64,000 nucleotides of DNA from UBA3006 sp031401235. Lineage in GTDB: Bacteria > Actinomycetota > Acidimicrobiia > Acidimicrobiales > Ilumatobacteraceae. The stretch is taken from NCBI GenBank assembly GCA_031401235.1, contig JANNRJ010000002.1, positions 1 through 64,000 on the forward strand. The letters run 5' to 3'. Both the position numbers and the translations under genes were made by a program. The notes beneath the pieces were generated by a model. That model ran no database searches. It was not told where the DNA came from and worked only from the letters and a program-made list of their open reading frames with translations. Shown piece by piece: positions 8,974 through 17,473 of the stretch (position 1 is the first letter of the stretch; the number at the start of each line of letters is the position of its first letter).

Positions 8974-8999
8974 GCAATACCTACTTAAGGAGAAATCAA

Positions 9000-9101
9000 A
9001 TGGCAGCAAAGCGCAAGAAGGCTAAGAAGGCCGCTAAGAAGGCACCAGCAAAGCGCAAGAAGGCAGCACCAAAGCGCAAGAAGGCAGCCAAGAAGAAATA
9101 A
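9000..9101 (+). CDS. 33-residue Lys/Ala-rich histone H1-like peptide
   Basis: This short frame has its own strong ribosome-binding site (AAGGAG, 8986-8992 region) before ATG 9000 and encodes 33 residues: 16 Lys, 3 Arg, 11 Ala, 2 Pro and the initiator Met. KRKKA, AKKA and AKRKKAAPKRKK repeats resemble the C-terminal tails of actinobacterial HupB and eukaryotic H1. It lies 26 bp after hup and before a shared terminator, so both should be on one transcript. Inference: a free-standing nucleoid tail peptide that binds DNA nonspecifically. An alternative is a ribosome- or RNA-associated basic peptide. Expression is supported only by the ribosome-binding site, the context and the clean frame. Confidence 0.75.
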   Translation: MAAKRKKAKKAAKKAPAKRKKAAPKRKKAAKKK

Positions 9102-9137
9102 GGCCTTAGCCACACTTTATTTGGTTCGGAAAACTGT

Positions 9138-9165
9138 AAATCGGGGGGCGAAAGCCCCCCGATTT
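9138..9165 (+). terminator. rho-independent terminator of the hup operon
   Basis: A perfect 12 bp stem (left arm 9138-9149, right arm 9154-9165) closes on a GAAA tetraloop; six consecutive G-C pairs form its core. It is followed by a short U-leaning run (CTATTT). It sits 37 bp after the Lys/Ala-rich peptide stop and 18 bp before the convergent cofC stop, so it should end the hup transcript and, being symmetric, could also work for cofC. Confidence 0.9.
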
Positions 9166-9182
9166 CTATTTACCGGAACTTT

Positions 9183-9788
9183 CTAAACTGATGATTCTTG
9201 CCAATTGGCCGGGAGATGGACGAGGTCTTCCGGGGTGTCAATATCTACGGCGAGGTCGGGGTCGTCAATGAACCGCAGGTGATAGCCCCGTCGGGTGGCC
9301 TCTTCGCAGTGGGCTCGGAAGCTGTTCGCGCCGTAATGGAATTCAAATGCGCAGTCTGTGGCGATGACGAGCACATTTGTCCCATCCTTAGTTTGATCGC
9401 CGACCAAGCCGATCGTTGTGTTGGTCATCGACGCGTCTAACAAATGATCAAGGCGGGTGGCTAGAGGTAAATCCGAGTGGGCAATGATCGCCCAGGTGAA
9501 GCCAGCATCCCGTGCCGCAGTTAGTCCTTCGCTCGCCGCATTGTTCAGACCGGTTCCCTGTTGATGTATTGCCACCGCGCCATGTCGAGTAGCGAAACGA
9601 GCAACCTCCTCGTCATCACAGACAATCAATACCGAAAATGGACTAGCCGCCGCGATCACTTGAGTGGCCGAATACATCGCCAGTCTGTGGCGTTCGGTCG
9701 CATTCAAGATCGGGGCTAAGCGCTCTTTGGCGCCATCAAATGACTTGATCGGGATGATTACCGCGGTCGCAAACTGGTCTACCACCAC
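9183..9788 (-). CDS. cofC: 2-phospho-L-lactate (or PEP) guanylyltransferase, F420 biosynthesis
   Basis: A 201-residue CofC/FbiD-type nucleotidyltransferase, which activates 2-phospholactate or phosphoenolpyruvate with GTP as the first committed step towards the coenzyme F420 side chain. Family marks are the N-terminal VIIPIKSFDGAKERLAPIL, the metal-site HSDLPLA (in place of the D-x-D of other GT-A enzymes), the DGTNVL turn and the late DLAVDIDTPEDL. Whether the substrate is 2-PL or PEP cannot be told from sequence. It supports F420 production here, in line with the LLM-class and deazaflavin-type oxidoreductases elsewhere in the window. It is divergent from gpsA. Confidence 0.9.
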   Translation of the reverse strand: MVVDQFATAVIIPIKSFDGAKERLAPILNATERHRLAMYSATQVIAAASPFSVLIVCDDEEVARFATRHGAVAIHQQGTGLNNAASEGLTAARDAGFTWAIIAHSDLPLATRLDHLLDASMTNTTIGLVGDQTKDGTNVLVIATDCAFEFHYGANSFRAHCEEATRRGYHLRFIDDPDLAVDIDTPEDLVHLPANWQESSV

Positions 9789-9809
9789 CGACTCAGCCTA
9801 CGCTGACCA

Positions 9810-10802
9810 TTGGTGGGGACTCGCCTGTGTGTAGTTGGTGGCGGATCGTGGGGCACAACTATTGCCGCCCTCGCAACCGAAAATACTGACACCGTGTTGT
9901 GGACCCGCCGCGCCGAACTGGCACGAGAAGTAAATGAGTTGCAAACCAATTCGACGTATCTTGCCGATCATCGATTGCCAGAATCACTGCGAGCAACGAG
10001 CGACCTTGAAGATGCAGTGTCTGGCGCCGGTGTCATCGCGATGGCGGTTCCTGCTCGTGGAATGCGTGAAGTCACTAGTCAAGTTACCCGTTACGCCCGT
10101 GCCGGTATTCCAATAATGAGTTTGGCCAAGGGACTGGAGCGGGGCACTCTGTTGCGAATGAGTGAAGTGATTGCGCAAGTTGCACCAAATCATCCCGTTG
10201 CCGTGTTGAGTGGCCCCAATTTGGCCCGTGAGATTCTCGCCGGTCAACCGACAGCAAGTGTTGTTGCCAGCGATGACCCAGAGGTCGCCAGGATGCTGCA
10301 GGAACTTTTCACTCGACCGACATTTCGCCTGTACACCAACTCCGATGTGATTGGATGCGAAATCGGCGGAGTCGTGAAAAACGTTGTGGCAATTGCCGCA
10401 GGAATTGTCCAAGGATTTGGATTCGGTGATAACACTCGGGCCACGTTGGTCACCCGTGGACTCGCCGAAATGTCGCGACTCGGAGTGGCCCTTGGTGCAA
10501 ATGCGCTCACATTTGCCGGGCTTGCCGGCATGGGCGATGTCGTGGCAACCTGCTCATCTTCGCAAAGTCGTAACACGAGTGTGGGAATTCGTCTTGGACA
10601 AGGTGAATCAATCACTGAGATCATGTCATCGATGACGATGGTTGCCGAAGGTGTTAACAGCGCTTCGTCGGTACTGGAACTTGCGCATCTTCACGCTGTC
10701 GAAATGCCAATCACTCAACAGGTGTCAGCAGTTTGTGAGGGCGAAGTGAGTGCCGCCGATGCGCTGCGAGCACTGATGGGACGCACCAGCAAACCTGAAT
10801 AG
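9810..10802 (+). CDS. gpsA: NAD(P)-dependent glycerol-3-phosphate dehydrogenase
   Basis: A 330-residue cytosolic enzyme reducing dihydroxyacetone phosphate to sn-glycerol 3-phosphate for phospholipid synthesis. It shows the N-terminal Rossmann motif CVVGGGSWGTTIA, the SLAKGLERGT loop, LSGPNLAREI, the catalytic-Lys segment IGGVVKNVVAIAAGIVQG and the substrate motif GFGDNTRATLVTRGLAEM, then TFAGLAGMGDVVATC. Length and motifs are complete. The start is TTG 9810 or GTG 9813. It heads a same-strand run that extends through glfT2 at 19.2 kb. Confidence 0.96.
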   Translation: MVGTRLCVVGGGSWGTTIAALATENTDTVLWTRRAELAREVNELQTNSTYLADHRLPESLRATSDLEDAVSGAGVIAMAVPARGMREVTSQVTRYARAGIPIMSLAKGLERGTLLRMSEVIAQVAPNHPVAVLSGPNLAREILAGQPTASVVASDDPEVARMLQELFTRPTFRLYTNSDVIGCEIGGVVKNVVAIAAGIVQGFGFGDNTRATLVTRGLAEMSRLGVALGANALTFAGLAGMGDVVATCSSSQSRNTSVGIRLGQGESITEIMSSMTMVAEGVNSASSVLELAHLHAVEMPITQQVSAVCEGEVSAADALRALMGRTSKPE

Positions 10803-10843
10803 GTGACTAGTCGTCGCGGCAAATGCCCGGTAATACTTGTTGC

Positions 10844-12082
10844 ATGGCGTCTCTTTCGATTACATCGCGAGTGCGTCCAACCAAACATGTAGTTGGTGTG
10901 CGGGGAGGTTCGTGGCACGCAATTGTCAACGAGCGTGGCGAAATTCGACCAAACGATGGAAGTCCGGTCTTGGATTGGTTTGTCGCTGCCGACGATCGTT
11001 GGCATGATCCATCGACGGAAGGCACTGTGCGCCAAGAGCGCCACGGCGGAATTCCGATCATTGAAACTCGATTGCGAGTTCCCGGCGGCGATATTTTGCA
11101 GCGGGTATATGGCGTGGTGGAGCATGGTGGCCTAATTGTCATTGAGTTCGAAAACCAGTCTTCCCTGCCGGTAGTCGTCGCTCTCACTCGCAGCGATGTG
11201 TTGGCCCAGCGGCCCGCCAGTTCGGCGACAATTTCGGGTATTTCAATTCCGCAAGGAAGTGTGGCGTATCCCGTGGGCCATAAAGCCACACTCAAAGTCG
11301 CGCTTGCTCGTTACGGATCATCCGTGCAGAAATTACCGCCAGACCTTGTTGATGTCCAACAGCTTCGTCGTGGTTGGTCGACGGCACTGGATCGATCAAG
11401 CAGATTGTTGTTACCAGATCGTGAGAACTGCGATGCCGCCTCCCGTATTCGCGCCGATCTGCTCATTCGAGGCAGCGAGGATCTTTCGGAAATTGTCAAC
11501 GATCCAGTCGCCTATGTGTTAACGCTGCTGGAGTTACAGCGCTTAGGAGAAAAAATTGATCAGTATTTGATTTGTTTGGTTGATGCTGTCGAATCAATAT
11601 TCGCCGCATATTCCCATGCAGCACATATTGGATGGGATGTTGAGCGAACCTTGTTTGGCGCACAACGATTGTTCCATTCAGTTGCCGAAACACGAGCGAT
11701 TGCCGATGTCGCAACATCGCACTCCCGACTTGGACCTGTTGGCGAAGATCCCAATGACTTTCCAGCCGATATGCCGACAGGTATTCGCGGAATTGCGTGG
11801 TTAGAAGATCAACTTGTTTCACCATGTCGGGATGGAACCGTGGCCTTACTGAGTCGCTCGATTCCGCACCGCTGGTTAGGTATAGATCTGGAAGCGCATT
11901 CGCTCATCGCCGACGCCGAACGCACGGTGAGTTGTGCCCTGCGTTGGCACGGAGAGCATCCGGCGTTGCTATGGGAAGTCGGTGGCCCACCTGGTTTACA
12001 TCTCAGCGCTGGTCGATTCGATCCGACTTGGTCGAGCAATGAAAGTTCAGGGGAGACTCTTCTCACTGGATTCGCCGTTTAG
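10844..12082 (+). CDS. conserved-looking protein of unknown function, beta-sandwich plus helical layout
   Basis: A 412-residue protein from ATG 10844 (an in-frame ATG at 10823 would add seven residues). I do not recognise the family. The first about 170 residues alternate short strands and look like a beta-sandwich (GVRGGSWHAIVNERGE, VYGVVEHGGLIVIEFEN); the rest is mainly helical, with WLEDQLVSPCRDGTVALL and ALLWEVGGPPGLHLSAGRFD near the end. That arrangement is reminiscent of glycoside hydrolases with an N-terminal sandwich, but I see no catalytic pair. It is 41 bp after gpsA and 10 bp before selD. No transmembrane helix or signal peptide is visible. Confidence 0.55.
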   Translation: MASLSITSRVRPTKHVVGVRGGSWHAIVNERGEIRPNDGSPVLDWFVAADDRWHDPSTEGTVRQERHGGIPIIETRLRVPGGDILQRVYGVVEHGGLIVIEFENQSSLPVVVALTRSDVLAQRPASSATISGISIPQGSVAYPVGHKATLKVALARYGSSVQKLPPDLVDVQQLRRGWSTALDRSSRLLLPDRENCDAASRIRADLLIRGSEDLSEIVNDPVAYVLTLLELQRLGEKIDQYLICLVDAVESIFAAYSHAAHIGWDVERTLFGAQRLFHSVAETRAIADVATSHSRLGPVGEDPNDFPADMPTGIRGIAWLEDQLVSPCRDGTVALLSRSIPHRWLGIDLEAHSLIADAERTVSCALRWHGEHPALLWEVGGPPGLHLSAGRFDPTWSSNESSGETLLTGFAV

Positions 12083-12092
12083 GATTCGCTCA

Positions 12093-13139
12093 GTGTCAAC
12101 TACTGAATTGCGATCCACTTCACCCATTCGACTTACTGAGTGGACATCGTGCGGAGGATGTGCTGCCAAATGGGGAGCGTCGCTAATTACTGACTTGTTG
12201 AGCGGAATTCCAAATGTCATTGACCCGGCACTTTTAGTTGGACTGGCCCCGTTCGACGATGCAGCCGTTTATCAACTGTCACCAGAAGTTGCCTTGGTCA
12301 GTACCACCGATTTTTTTCCACCACTGGTTGATGATCCCAGCGATTTCGGTGCGATTGCAGCAGCTAATGCTTGCAGCGATGTGTATGCCATGGGTGGGCG
12401 AGTGGTGATGGCGGTCAACGTGGCCGCCTTCCCGGAGCACTTTCCACACGCGGCAATAGCCGAAATTTTTGCCGCCGCCGCCGCAGTGGTAGCCGAGGCC
12501 GGAGGAAGCATCGCCGGCGGTCACACGATTCGAAATCCCGAGCCGATTTTCGGATTAGCAGTTCAGGGTGTCGTTCATCCACTACACATTTTTCGCAAAG
12601 GTGGAGCACTCGCCGGCGATATTGCGCTTCTATCCAAACCGCTGGGCACCGGGTTGGCGCTTGCCGGCGGATCAGCTGCAGATATTTCCGTATCGATCGC
12701 CGGAATGCGCACGCTGAATCGGGTGGCATCTGAACAATTGCAAACTCTTGGATCCGCCGTGCATGGTGTCACCGATGTGACTGGATATGGCCTTGCTGGA
12801 CACGGTTGGGAAATGGCCGAGCGAAGTGGAGTGCAGTTAGTCATTGATGCCGACGCACTGCCGGCGTATCCCGGGGCTCGTGAAGCTGCGCAGCGGGGAG
12901 TGCGAACCGGCGGTGACCCGCGCAATCGCACCTATGTTGACCGACACTTCGTTGACTCGCGACCAGAACACCATCGTGACGATGTCGCAACGGCAATGTG
13001 CATGGATCCGCAAACTTCCGGTGGTCTTTTGGCTGCTGTCTCTCCCGACAAGGTCGCCGAATTACTTGCTTCGACCAAAGTTAAATGGACACGGATCGGT
13101 GAATTTCGCGCCGGCGCACCGTGCGTTGTGTTGCGCTAA
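12093..13139 (+). CDS. selD: selenide, water dikinase (selenophosphate synthetase)
   Basis: A 348-residue enzyme that makes selenophosphate from selenide and ATP, the selenium donor for selenocysteine and 2-selenouridine. GTG 12093 is chosen because it follows the previous stop by 10 bp and gives the normal N terminus. The catalytic segment is SCGGCAAKWGA, with Cys at residue 23 and Lys at 26 in the positions of E. coli Cys17 and Lys20, so it is the cysteine form. Other marks are LAPFDDAAVY, STTDFFPPLVDD, NACSDVYAMGG, GGHTI and DPQTSGGLL. No selA, selB, selC or mnmH is in the window, so the selenium pathway it serves is unknown. Confidence 0.92.
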   Translation: MSTTELRSTSPIRLTEWTSCGGCAAKWGASLITDLLSGIPNVIDPALLVGLAPFDDAAVYQLSPEVALVSTTDFFPPLVDDPSDFGAIAAANACSDVYAMGGRVVMAVNVAAFPEHFPHAAIAEIFAAAAAVVAEAGGSIAGGHTIRNPEPIFGLAVQGVVHPLHIFRKGGALAGDIALLSKPLGTGLALAGGSAADISVSIAGMRTLNRVASEQLQTLGSAVHGVTDVTGYGLAGHGWEMAERSGVQLVIDADALPAYPGAREAAQRGVRTGGDPRNRTYVDRHFVDSRPEHHRDDVATAMCMDPQTSGGLLAAVSPDKVAELLASTKVKWTRIGEFRAGAPCVVLR

Positions 13140-13161
13140 GCACGAATTGCGGCCAATCTCA

Positions 13162-13875
13162 ATGTCACGACGTACACCAGCACCCACCACTTCTGTTGAG
13201 CGACAATTGCGAGCGGAAGGATTCACGTGCATCGTTGGCCTTGATGAAGTGGGCAAAGGCGCTTGGGCAGGACCGCTGATGATCGGTGCCGCAGTTTTAC
13301 GCGCCGATGTATTGGATATGGATCAGCCTGCAGCGTTTATGGGCGGTGCGCGAGATTCAAAACAGATCGCCGAGACGCAACGAGATGCAGTATTTGATGT
13401 GATTGCTCGAACTACAGCAGCATGGGCAGTCGGTTTCGCTTCGGCTCAAGAATGTGACGCCTTGGGAATGAACTCGGCGCAACAACTAGCCGCCAAGCGA
13501 GCCCTTGATCAACTTGGAGTCACACCCGATGCCGCAATTGTTGACGGCAGGTGGGATTTCGTCGCCCCACATGTTGCTCGGGTTATTGCCCAGGTCAAGG
13601 CCGACACCACGTGTTTGTCAGTTGCCGCAGCATCGGTGCTGGCCAAAGTGTCGAGAGATCGTCTCATGCGCGAGTGGTCTGTGGATTTTCCACAATGGCA
13701 TTTTGAGACAAATAAGGGATACCCATGTCCGAAGCATCGAATGGCTTTGCAGGGATACGGCCCTTCGGCTGTTCACCGAACTAGTTGGGCGTTTATGCCC
13801 AACTATGTGCCGTGGTTGCGTGTCGACACAACCGAGCCAACGATCCGGGTGCGTCAGTCTCCCACAATAATCTGA
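13162..13875 (+). CDS. rnhB: ribonuclease HII
   Basis: A 237-residue RNase HII that nicks DNA at embedded ribonucleotides and degrades RNA:DNA hybrids. The catalytic N-terminal motif GLDEVGKGAWAGPL gives the DE-x-G signature; further acidic residues are in GARDSKQI and IVDGRWDF, and AASVLAKVSRDRLM is the family helix. The C-terminal GYPCPKHRMALQGYGPS completes the fold. ATG 13162 lies 22 bp after selD, and the stop TGA shares one base with the next ATG (TGATG), so the downstream exporter is probably translationally coupled. Confidence 0.95.
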   Translation: MSRRTPAPTTSVERQLRAEGFTCIVGLDEVGKGAWAGPLMIGAAVLRADVLDMDQPAAFMGGARDSKQIAETQRDAVFDVIARTTAAWAVGFASAQECDALGMNSAQQLAAKRALDQLGVTPDAAIVDGRWDFVAPHVARVIAQVKADTTCLSVAAASVLAKVSRDRLMREWSVDFPQWHFETNKGYPCPKHRMALQGYGPSAVHRTSWAFMPNYVPWLRVDTTEPTIRVRQSPTII

Positions 13876-15098
13876 TGTCAACGAGCTTGTGGAAAAGTCG
13901 CGATTTTCGGATTGTGCTTAGCGGTGAGCTGATCAACAACATCGGTGATTGGCTCCTCATTGTTGCTTTGCCCGCGTTCGTCTATACGCAGACAGAGTCG
14001 GGTCGTTCGACAGCGGTCATCATCATTATCGAACTATTGGTTGGCATTGTGTTCGGGCCTTACGGAGGGGCACTTGTAGATCGTTGGGACCTTCGTCGGA
14101 CGGTAATTGTCACCAATGTGTTACAAACTGTGACATTGCTTCCGCTACTAATTGTCACGCCGAATCGGCTGTGGCCCGCCTTTCTCGTCGCGGGTCTGCA
14201 GGGTCTACTTCAGCAAGTCAACAACCCCGCATCGTTCGCTTTAATTCCGCGAATCGTTCCCGCCGAACAATTGTTGCAAGCGAACGCCGCCAATGCCGCA
14301 GTTTTGTCAATTGCGCGTTTGATCGGCGCCCCGCTCGGGGGAATAGTGGTGGTGCTTGGAGGACTCAGCGCCGTAGTTGTTGTCGACGCCGCAACATTTG
14401 CCTTCGTCGCAGTCGCCACATGGTTTGTTCGGTCGCCGACGCAGAGCCTTGCCATCGGCGATGACTCCACGAATTCTCGGCCAAGTGTTCGTAGCGGTTG
14501 GAAGGAGATTCGACCGCACCGCGCCCTGGTCGGATTCCTCGGTGTCGAATTCTTGTCAAGTCTGACGTTCGCGATGTTTCCCGTACTGTTCATCGCCTTC
14601 GTGATTGACATCCTCCATGGCGACGAAGCGTCGGTTGGAATTATTCGTGGCACCGCTGCTGCCGGGGGTTTGCTGGCGTCGTTTGTTGTTGGTCGTTATG
14701 CCCGCCAAGTTGACCCAACGCGACTGATGATGTGGGGCTATGCAGGTCTTGGCGTGGTGGCGTTCTTGTTCGTCAACATCGCCGCAGTAACTACGGCACT
14801 TTGGATCTTTCTCATTATTTTTGCAATGACTGGGATTCCGAACATCACTAGTCAAATTGGTGCGGCCGGGGCTGTTCAGCGACTGTGCCCACCAGAACTG
14901 CTTGGCCGATTTCAGGGGATGTCGTCCGCGGTTGGTGCCGTTGGTGCAGTGATTGGCTCAATACTTGTTGGCTTGCTCCTTGACGGCGTAGGGGTGGAGG
15001 TGCTTCTAAATATCCAAGCCACGTTGTATGTATTAAGCGGTGTCGCGTCCTACGTGTTTGTCATCCGCCGCCAACCTCTGCCCCAAATCCTGACCTAA
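13875..15098 (+). CDS. MFS transporter (MFS_3/EntS-like)
   Basis: A 407-residue major-facilitator permease with about 12 hydrophobic segments. ATG 13875 overlaps the rnhB stop. The start region WKSRDFRIVLSGELINNIGDWLLIVALP and the loop GGALVDRWDLRRTVIVTN (the MFS motif A region) are typical of the MFS_3 group that includes enterobactin exporters and many uncharacterised actinobacterial efflux pumps. The substrate cannot be inferred. A second protein of the same group is encoded at 53.8-55.1 kb on the other strand. Confidence 0.85.
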   Translation: MSTSLWKSRDFRIVLSGELINNIGDWLLIVALPAFVYTQTESGRSTAVIIIIELLVGIVFGPYGGALVDRWDLRRTVIVTNVLQTVTLLPLLIVTPNRLWPAFLVAGLQGLLQQVNNPASFALIPRIVPAEQLLQANAANAAVLSIARLIGAPLGGIVVVLGGLSAVVVVDAATFAFVAVATWFVRSPTQSLAIGDDSTNSRPSVRSGWKEIRPHRALVGFLGVEFLSSLTFAMFPVLFIAFVIDILHGDEASVGIIRGTAAAGGLLASFVVGRYARQVDPTRLMMWGYAGLGVVAFLFVNIAAVTTALWIFLIIFAMTGIPNITSQIGAAGAVQRLCPPELLGRFQGMSSAVGAVGAVIGSILVGLLLDGVGVEVLLNIQATLYVLSGVASYVFVIRRQPLPQILT

Positions 15099-15115
15099 AC
15101 GGTAGGGTATTGGTC

Positions 15116-16282
15116 ATGTCAAGTTTCCGCGAGTTGCTCGCTCAAGCAAAATCTCAGATCACTGAGATTGATACTTCGGCGGCGGCAACGAGTATTGATG
15201 CCGGTGGCGTGGTCGTGTTGGATGTGCGCGAACCAGATGAATACGACCAAGGCGCGCTTATCAATGCAGTGCATATCCCGCGCGGGAACTTGGAATCCCA
15301 AATCGAAAGCAAAGTAGTCGAGAAATTAACTCCGATCATTGTTTACTGCGCGGGTGGTGTGCGTAGCGCGTTCGCCGCCAAGACATTGAATGAGCTCGGC
15401 TACCGCGATGTGTCTTCGGTTGTCGGTGGTTTTGGTAAATGGAAGGACGAAGGTCGTCCATGGATCACGCCGGCACAGCTCAGCGCTGAGCAACGCATTC
15501 GCTATCAGCGCCATTTGTCATTGCCAGAAGTCGGAGTAAACGGGCAAACGAAGTTGTTGGCGAGCAAAGTGTTACTGCTCGGCGCTGGTGGTCTTGGATC
15601 CCCAGCCGCGCTGTATCTTGCCGCCGCCGGCGTGGGCACCATTGGCATTGTTGATATGGACGAAGTGGATGCGTCGAATCTGCAGCGTCAAATTCTGCAC
15701 AACGTAGATCGCATAGGCGATCGCAAAGTCGACTCGGCAAAAAAGACACTCACCATGCTCAATCCCGATGTCAACGTCGTCACATACGACACGCGTCTAG
15801 ATGCCGGAAATATCTTGGACATCATCAGCGGCTACGACGTCATCGTCGATGGCGCCGATAATTTTCCAAGCCGCTATGTATTAAATGACGCCAGCGTGAA
15901 ACTGGGTATTCCGGTTGTGCACGGCTCGATCTTTCGCTTTGAAGGAATGGTCACCGTGTTTGATCCAAAAAATGGACCGACCTATCGCGACATGGTTCCC
16001 CAACCGCCGCCCGCCGAACTAGCGCCAAGTTGTGCAGAGGCAGGAGTGTTGGGTGTGTTGCCAGGAATAGTGGGTTCAATTCAGGCCCTGGAGACGATCA
16101 AGTTGCTGCTCGGAATTGGTGACTCACTTGTAGGTCGAATACTGAGCATTGATACCACCGAGATGACATTTCGCACATTTAAGTTGCAAGTTGATCCAGA
16201 CAACGAAGTGACATGGACAAATCGTGATCGCATTGAGGTGCGAGACGTCGAAGGTCTATGTGCACCCTGGCTCTCGCACTAA
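15116..16282 (+). CDS. rhodanese-ThiF/MoeB fusion (sulfur-carrier adenylyltransferase)
   Basis: A 388-residue two-domain protein. Residues 15-118 form a rhodanese domain (VVVLDVREPDEY, active-site Cys78 in VYCAGGVRSA). Residues about 125-380 form an E1-like ThiF/MoeB domain with the nucleotide loop GAGGLGSPAALYL, DEVDASNLQRQ and VLNDASVKLGIPVVHGS. Such enzymes adenylate the C terminus of ubiquitin-like sulfur carriers (MoaD, ThiS, CysO) and pass sulfur to them. Two points are unusual: the rhodanese is N-terminal, opposite to MoeZ/MOCS3, and both Zn-binding CxxC pairs of MoeB are absent (TYRDMVPQPPP). ATG 15116 is preferred over TTG 15110. The carrier partner is not in the window. Confidence 0.9.
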   Translation: MSSFRELLAQAKSQITEIDTSAAATSIDAGGVVVLDVREPDEYDQGALINAVHIPRGNLESQIESKVVEKLTPIIVYCAGGVRSAFAAKTLNELGYRDVSSVVGGFGKWKDEGRPWITPAQLSAEQRIRYQRHLSLPEVGVNGQTKLLASKVLLLGAGGLGSPAALYLAAAGVGTIGIVDMDEVDASNLQRQILHNVDRIGDRKVDSAKKTLTMLNPDVNVVTYDTRLDAGNILDIISGYDVIVDGADNFPSRYVLNDASVKLGIPVVHGSIFRFEGMVTVFDPKNGPTYRDMVPQPPPAELAPSCAEAGVLGVLPGIVGSIQALETIKLLLGIGDSLVGRILSIDTTEMTFRTFKLQVDPDNEVTWTNRDRIEVRDVEGLCAPWLSH

Positions 16283-16315
16283 GGGTCCTTCGGATACTTC
16301 CCGTAGTATTTAGCC

Positions 16316-17473
16316 GTGGTGTCACGGTCATTCGCCATTGTTGGCGCCGGGTTTTCAGGGGCTGTGGTGGCCCGCGAACTGGCCGAGGCTGGGCATCGTG
16401 TCGCGGTATTTGACTCTCGTGATCATGTAGCGGGTAATTGCCATACCGGTCGACATGAAACCGGAGTCTTGGTCCACACCTATGGTCCGCACATCTTTCA
16501 TACTCAACATGAACACGTGTGGAAATACATCAACCGCTTTGCCACGATGTTGCCCTACAACCATCGGGTCAAAGCAGTTTCGTCAGGCTCGGTGTATTCG
16601 TTACCCATCAATTTGCTGACGATTAATCAATTTTTCGGCACGACCTTCAATCCGGCCCAAGCTGAAGCATTTATTGCTAGCAAAAGCGACAAGTCGATTA
16701 CCTCACCCGTCACCTTTGAAGACCAAGCACTCAAATTTGTCGGTCGCGAATTATACGAAGCGTTTTTTTCGGGTTATACGAAAAAACAATGGGGCGTCGA
16801 TCCAACTGATTTGCCGGCCAGCATTCTGGCGCGTCTACCGGTTCGTTTCACCTATGAAGATTCATATTTCAATCATCCATATCAAGCGATACCTGAACAT
16901 GGCTATACACCAATTGTTGAAGCAATTTTGAATCATCCGTCAATAGACGTGAGTTTGAACACGATGTTCACAAGATCGCGGGGTTCAGAATTCGACCATG
17001 TCTTTTGGACCGGACCGATTGATGCGTATTTTGAATATGAACACGGCCGACTTGGATATCGAACGCTGGATTTCGAACAGCAAATTAGCGATGGAGATTT
17101 TCAAGGTTGTCCAGTGATGAACTACTGCGACGAAACTGTGCCCTATACCCGCATTACCGAGCACAAACATTTTGCGCCATGGGAAACCCATGATCGGACC
17201 GTCACCTATCGCGAATTCAGCAGATTATGTGAACCCGATGACACCCCGTACTATCCGATTCGTTTGGTCAAGGAAAAGGAGCAGTTACTCAATTACGTGC
17301 AACTCGCCAGACAAGCACACGGCGTCACATTCCTCGGCCGACTCGGCACGTATCGCTATTTGGATATGGATGTCACGATCCACGAGGCGTTAAACGTCGC
17401 CCATGGCACGTTGCAACATCTCACCGATGGCACCGCGTTGCCGGCATTCTTTACGGATCCACTCGGTGGCTGA
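16316..17473 (+). CDS. glf: UDP-galactopyranose mutase
   Basis: A 385-residue flavoenzyme that converts UDP-galactopyranose to UDP-galactofuranose. It has the FAD Rossmann motif IVGAGFSGAVVARELAEAGH, the conserved HTYGPHIFHT, the signature YTKKQWGVDPTDLPASI, RLPVRFTYEDSYFNHPYQ and the C-terminal YRYLDMDVTIHEAL. Length matches bacterial Glf (about 370-400). GTG 16316 is the start (GTG GTG TCA). It overlaps the next gene by 8 bp, and the pair forms a substrate-then-transferase unit for galactofuran in the cell envelope. Confidence 0.97.
   Translation: MVSRSFAIVGAGFSGAVVARELAEAGHRVAVFDSRDHVAGNCHTGRHETGVLVHTYGPHIFHTQHEHVWKYINRFATMLPYNHRVKAVSSGSVYSLPINLLTINQFFGTTFNPAQAEAFIASKSDKSITSPVTFEDQALKFVGRELYEAFFSGYTKKQWGVDPTDLPASILARLPVRFTYEDSYFNHPYQAIPEHGYTPIVEAILNHPSIDVSLNTMFTRSRGSEFDHVFWTGPIDAYFEYEHGRLGYRTLDFEQQISDGDFQGCPVMNYCDETVPYTRITEHKHFAPWETHDRTVTYREFSRLCEPDDTPYYPIRLVKEKEQLLNYVQLARQAHGVTFLGRLGTYRYLDMDVTIHEALNVAHGTLQHLTDGTALPAFFTDPLGG

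Noticed and set aside
15476..15750. Antisense frame with Arg/Cys-rich content inside the rhodanese-ThiF gene
   Set aside because: Explained by codon bias of the sense strand; no ribosome site.
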